From contig NZ_SMSE01000006.1 of NCBI RefSeq assembly GCF_004354085.1, positions 1 to 64,000 of the forward strand: 64,000 bases of DNA, given 5' to 3'. The DNA comes from Seongchinamella unica. Its GTDB lineage: Bacteria; Pseudomonadota; Gammaproteobacteria; Pseudomonadales; Halieaceae. The notes under the pieces were generated by a model. The model saw only the letters and a list, made by a program, of their open reading frames with translations. It made no database searches and was not told the DNA's origin. Both the position numbers and the translations under genes were made by a program. Of this stretch, positions 62,070 through 64,000 are shown piece after piece; position 1 is the first letter of the stretch, and each line of letters opens with the position of its first letter.

Positions 62070-63032
62070 TCATAATGGGTTGCTGGTGGACCCGTCTACA
62101 GCAAGCAGGTCTACCACGGTCCTGCGAATCAGCGCTTCCGCATCAGGTCTCCGAAAACTGCCTTCGGTAGTGCTCCCGGGGACGGCGATTGTAGTAACTC
62201 TTCCCTCTGTCGATGGAAATCGACCCTCGATACTGCGAACCCATTGCGCCCGATACTCCTCTTGAGGCCATCCGCCCCCGGTACCGCGCGAGTAGACCAG
62301 AAATCTTGTATCGCGGTTGCCCTGACTCAAAAACCCCAACAGGGCCACCAGCTTGTTGTCCGCAATTTCGTAAAGCCGTCGAAACTGTTCCGAGTAATCC
62401 TCCGATCCTGTGGGATAACCCACCCCCAGATCCTGGTTCATTGAATGGAAAAAAGCAGACCGATGAATAAGCACCAGACTTGGTTGCTGCTTCAGTAGTT
62501 GATTTTCCCGATCCCATGTAGAGCCAATAGTTTCCTTCTGGATAATAATTGGCAAATCGCTCAGCATATCGCTCAACACATCTGCATTCGTACCGCTCTT
62601 GCGTCGAGTCTCCTCATCATAGACACCGCGGTCCGCATAGGTGTCCATCAGGATCACCACGGGCACCGCCCGGCTTCCGCTCGCGACTTCGCTCTCTCCA
62701 TGGGTGATATCCCGAAAAATCAACCAGCCGATACCGACGATGAGCAGCAACAGCAGTGCTACCTCCAACCCGCCCCGCACACCAACAGAATTACCCGCAT
62801 CTGCAGCCGTTCGAGTGGGGCCGTCCGGGCCAATGTCGAATATCCAGCTGAAAATTATCGCAATCGGAAATCCGCCTCCCAAAAGAACAATCGTTATGGA
62901 TGAAAACCAATCGGGAAGGTTCAGTGGTTCTCCAATGACATCCACAACCTGTAGAATCCCCCAAGCCACGAGCACATAAACAGCGGCTACACGGAAAACT
63001 TTTCGCTGCTTCAGTTCGCGGAGAATCGACAT
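62070..63032 (-). CDS. Membrane protein with a cyclase/TPR-regulator-type N-terminal segment
   Basis: A 320-residue protein. ILRELKQRKVFRVAAVYVLV, then AWGILQVVDVIGEPLNLPDW at the N-terminus, matches the opening of membrane adenylate cyclases and TPR/TolB-like regulators, including two closely spaced helices. A third helix lies at about 88-105 (GGLEVALLLLLIVGIGWLIF). The C-terminal ~200 residues (VPVVILMDTYADRGVYDEET; SLVLIHRSAFFHSMN) do not resemble cyclase or TPR domains and are unassigned. The alternating beta/alpha look of that part could be a Rossmann-like or TIR/caspase-like fold, but I see no catalytic motif. Single gene, facing left. Confidence 0.65.
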   Translation of the reverse strand: MSILRELKQRKVFRVAAVYVLVAWGILQVVDVIGEPLNLPDWFSSITIVLLGGGFPIAIIFSWIFDIGPDGPTRTAADAGNSVGVRGGLEVALLLLLIVGIGWLIFRDITHGESEVASGSRAVPVVILMDTYADRGVYDEETRRKSGTNADVLSDMLSDLPIIIQKETIGSTWDRENQLLKQQPSLVLIHRSAFFHSMNQDLGVGYPTGSEDYSEQFRRLYEIADNKLVALLGFLSQGNRDTRFLVYSRGTGGGWPQEEYRAQWVRSIEGRFPSTEGRVTTIAVPGSTTEGSFRRPDAEALIRRTVVDLLAVDGSTSNPL

Positions 63033-63149
63033 GACGTTGTTATTGATAGGGGTAGATCAACAGACTATCAGGAGTCCAGCTTCAGGGCCATCCCGTTCAA
63101 TCGCTCGTCGATGATAGTGCCGCTTGCCATTGACCCTGTCCTGCAGTTC

Positions 63150-63303
63150 ATTAACTGAGAAGGTCGCCATACCTCCGATGGCTAGGATTGATCACGCAGT
63201 GCAGCCAGACGGCATTAGCCATGACATCCGGCGGCGACCGGTAATGCCTGTCACTATTCATCGGTCGAATCTAGCAGTTTCGGCTCGCTTACTTTGCAGT
63301 ACC
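63150..63303 (-). mobile_element. Heavily decayed 5' end of an IS6-type element
   Basis: Blocks match the 13.7-kb element in order: GTGCAGCCAGACGGCATTAG, GACATCCGGCGGCGACCGG, ATCGGTCGAATCTAGCAGTT and a terminal CTTACTTTGCAGTACC ending at 63303. Divergence is greater than in the other relics. It fills half of the 63033-63348 gap; the rest shows nothing. Confidence 0.55.
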
Positions 63304-63348
63304 AACTAGAATCCTGGAGCGGTCTGGAGAAATTCAAGAGGTGATCAT

Positions 63349-63816
63349 ATGGGCAGGAAAGCAAACCAGGCACTCTTCCCGGTTGTGATCCTGATGGTGC
63401 TTACAATGCTTGCGAGCAAAGGATACACAATGTCTGACGAGTCAAATCCAGAGTCACTGCGCCAACAGGTTGAAAGGACCGAACAGGCATTCGCCGCGAC
63501 CATGGCGGAACGCGATTTCGAAGCCTTCAAAACCTTCCTGGACGAGAACGCCATTTTCTTTTCAGGGGAAAAACCCTTGCGCGGCGCTGAGCAAGTTGCC
63601 CTGGCCTGGGAGAGTTTTTTCCAGGACGAGGCTGCACCTTTTTCCTGGACGCCCGATACCGTCGAAGTGTTGGCCACAGGTGACCTTGCACTCAGTTCCG
63701 GACCGGTCTACGACCCGCAGGGCAAACTCGTCGGCAGGTTCAATTCAATCTGGCGCCGCCAGTCATCGGGTGAGTGGCGGGTCGTTTTTGACAAGGGCTC
63801 TGACGCCTGCCCATGA
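63349..63816 (+). CDS. Exported SnoaL/DUF4440-like protein
   Basis: A 155-residue protein: hydrophobic N-terminal segment (ALFPVVILMVLTMLASKGYT) as signal or anchor, then an NTF2-fold domain (VERTEQAFAATMAERDFEAF ... LDENAIFFSGEKPLRGAEQV ... RQSSGEWRVVFDKGSDACP). The aromatic and acidic lining and the final WRVVFDKG strand are typical of DUF4440/SnoaL-like proteins; ligand unknown. A strong GAGGTGAT lies four bases before ATG 63349. A second Met at 63430 could serve as a cytosolic start, but the ribosome-binding site favours the exported form. Nothing further is recognised up to the window end. Confidence 0.8.
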   Translation: MGRKANQALFPVVILMVLTMLASKGYTMSDESNPESLRQQVERTEQAFAATMAERDFEAFKTFLDENAIFFSGEKPLRGAEQVALAWESFFQDEAAPFSWTPDTVEVLATGDLALSSGPVYDPQGKLVGRFNSIWRRQSSGEWRVVFDKGSDACP

Positions 63817-64000
63817 AATCCAACTCATGTTGCTCTAAATGATGCAGGCTGGTCCTCTGCAGGCCAGGGGATCACCAGCGACTTGCTATTACTGTCCACT
63901 CAAGTCAAACCGGCGGGTGAGTGAGCGAATACTATAGCCCGGGTTCCATCGCAGAGAGAGGGGGTCGGATGCCGGCCAATCAACATCAGAGTGATCAATT

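Noticed and set aside
1-64000. tRNA, rRNA or riboswitch genes
   Set aside because: I looked for cloverleaf-like ends and conserved rRNA or riboswitch cores and saw none. A covariance-model scan would be needed to exclude small RNAs.

Overview
The window looks like chromosomal DNA of a free-living, probably marine, gammaproteobacterium. The evidence is gene content: two TonB-dependent receptors, a wax-ester synthase, a sulfatase, a DAB-type inorganic carbon pump, an IPTL-CTERM protein, a midcut-by-XrtH-like protein, an RND/LolA-like/DUF1302 set and a PrpR-type sigma-54 activator. GC content is clearly above 50 %. Halieaceae/Cellvibrionales-like bacteria would fit, but I cannot confirm the taxon from sequence alone. 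I saw no rRNA, tRNA or CRISPR array.

Layout. 0-3 kb: the end of an IS6-type element, then a DUF2946-like protein and a TonB copper-type receptor. 2.8-8.4 kb: a patchwork of single genes (coiled-coil protein, carboxyethylornithine-synthase/alanine-dehydrogenase-like enzyme, a 43-residue basic protein, an EamA transporter, an MBL-like protein) mixed with decayed IS6 and IS3 pieces, two copies of a 161-bp inverted-repeat element, a dabA relic and a zntB relic. 8.5-13.6 kb: a tight leftward redox cluster (NAD(P)-binding protein, FAD reductase, cyclic-nucleotide-binding protein, GltD-like iron-sulfur flavoprotein). 13.7-21.9 kb: an internally deleted IS6-type element, an IPTL-CTERM protein with a strong promoter and terminator, arsM, a tautomerase, a CadC-like TPR regulator, the third 161-bp element, a GST, an SDR and an MgtC-like protein. 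22-27.1 kb: dabA-dabB with a divergent LysR gene. 27.4-36.8 kb: a Baeyer-Villiger monooxygenase, an exported protein, a di-haem protein, a porin with an unusual N-terminal domain, a SnoaL-like protein, an ODP-type MBL protein and a stretch of dead GST and SDR fragments.

36.8-40.2 kb holds an M64-type secreted metallopeptidase followed by a thrombospondin-3-repeat protein. 41.1-52.0 kb is the most coherent metabolic unit: a candidate sigma-54 promoter, then a class III CoA-transferase, an HMG-CoA-lyase-like enzyme, hydantoinase/oxoprolinase subunits A and B, an N-carbamoylsarcosine-amidase-like hydrolase, a PrpR-type sigma-54 activator and a TonB receptor, ending in a good terminator. This reads as one uptake-and-catabolism system for an unknown small substrate. 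52.3-60.6 kb carries a wax-ester/diacylglycerol acyltransferase, a sulfatase and an overlapping RND / LolA-like / DUF1302 set that suggests envelope lipid transport. 60.8-64 kb carries an XrtH-type surface protein, an unknown membrane protein, one more IS relic and a SnoaL/DUF4440-like exported protein.

The best candidates for undescribed systems are the four-gene redox cluster (8.5-13.6 kb) and the sigma-54-linked catabolic operon (41.1-52.0 kb). The 161-bp inverted-repeat element and the graded series of IS6-type relics are the clearest non-coding novelties.
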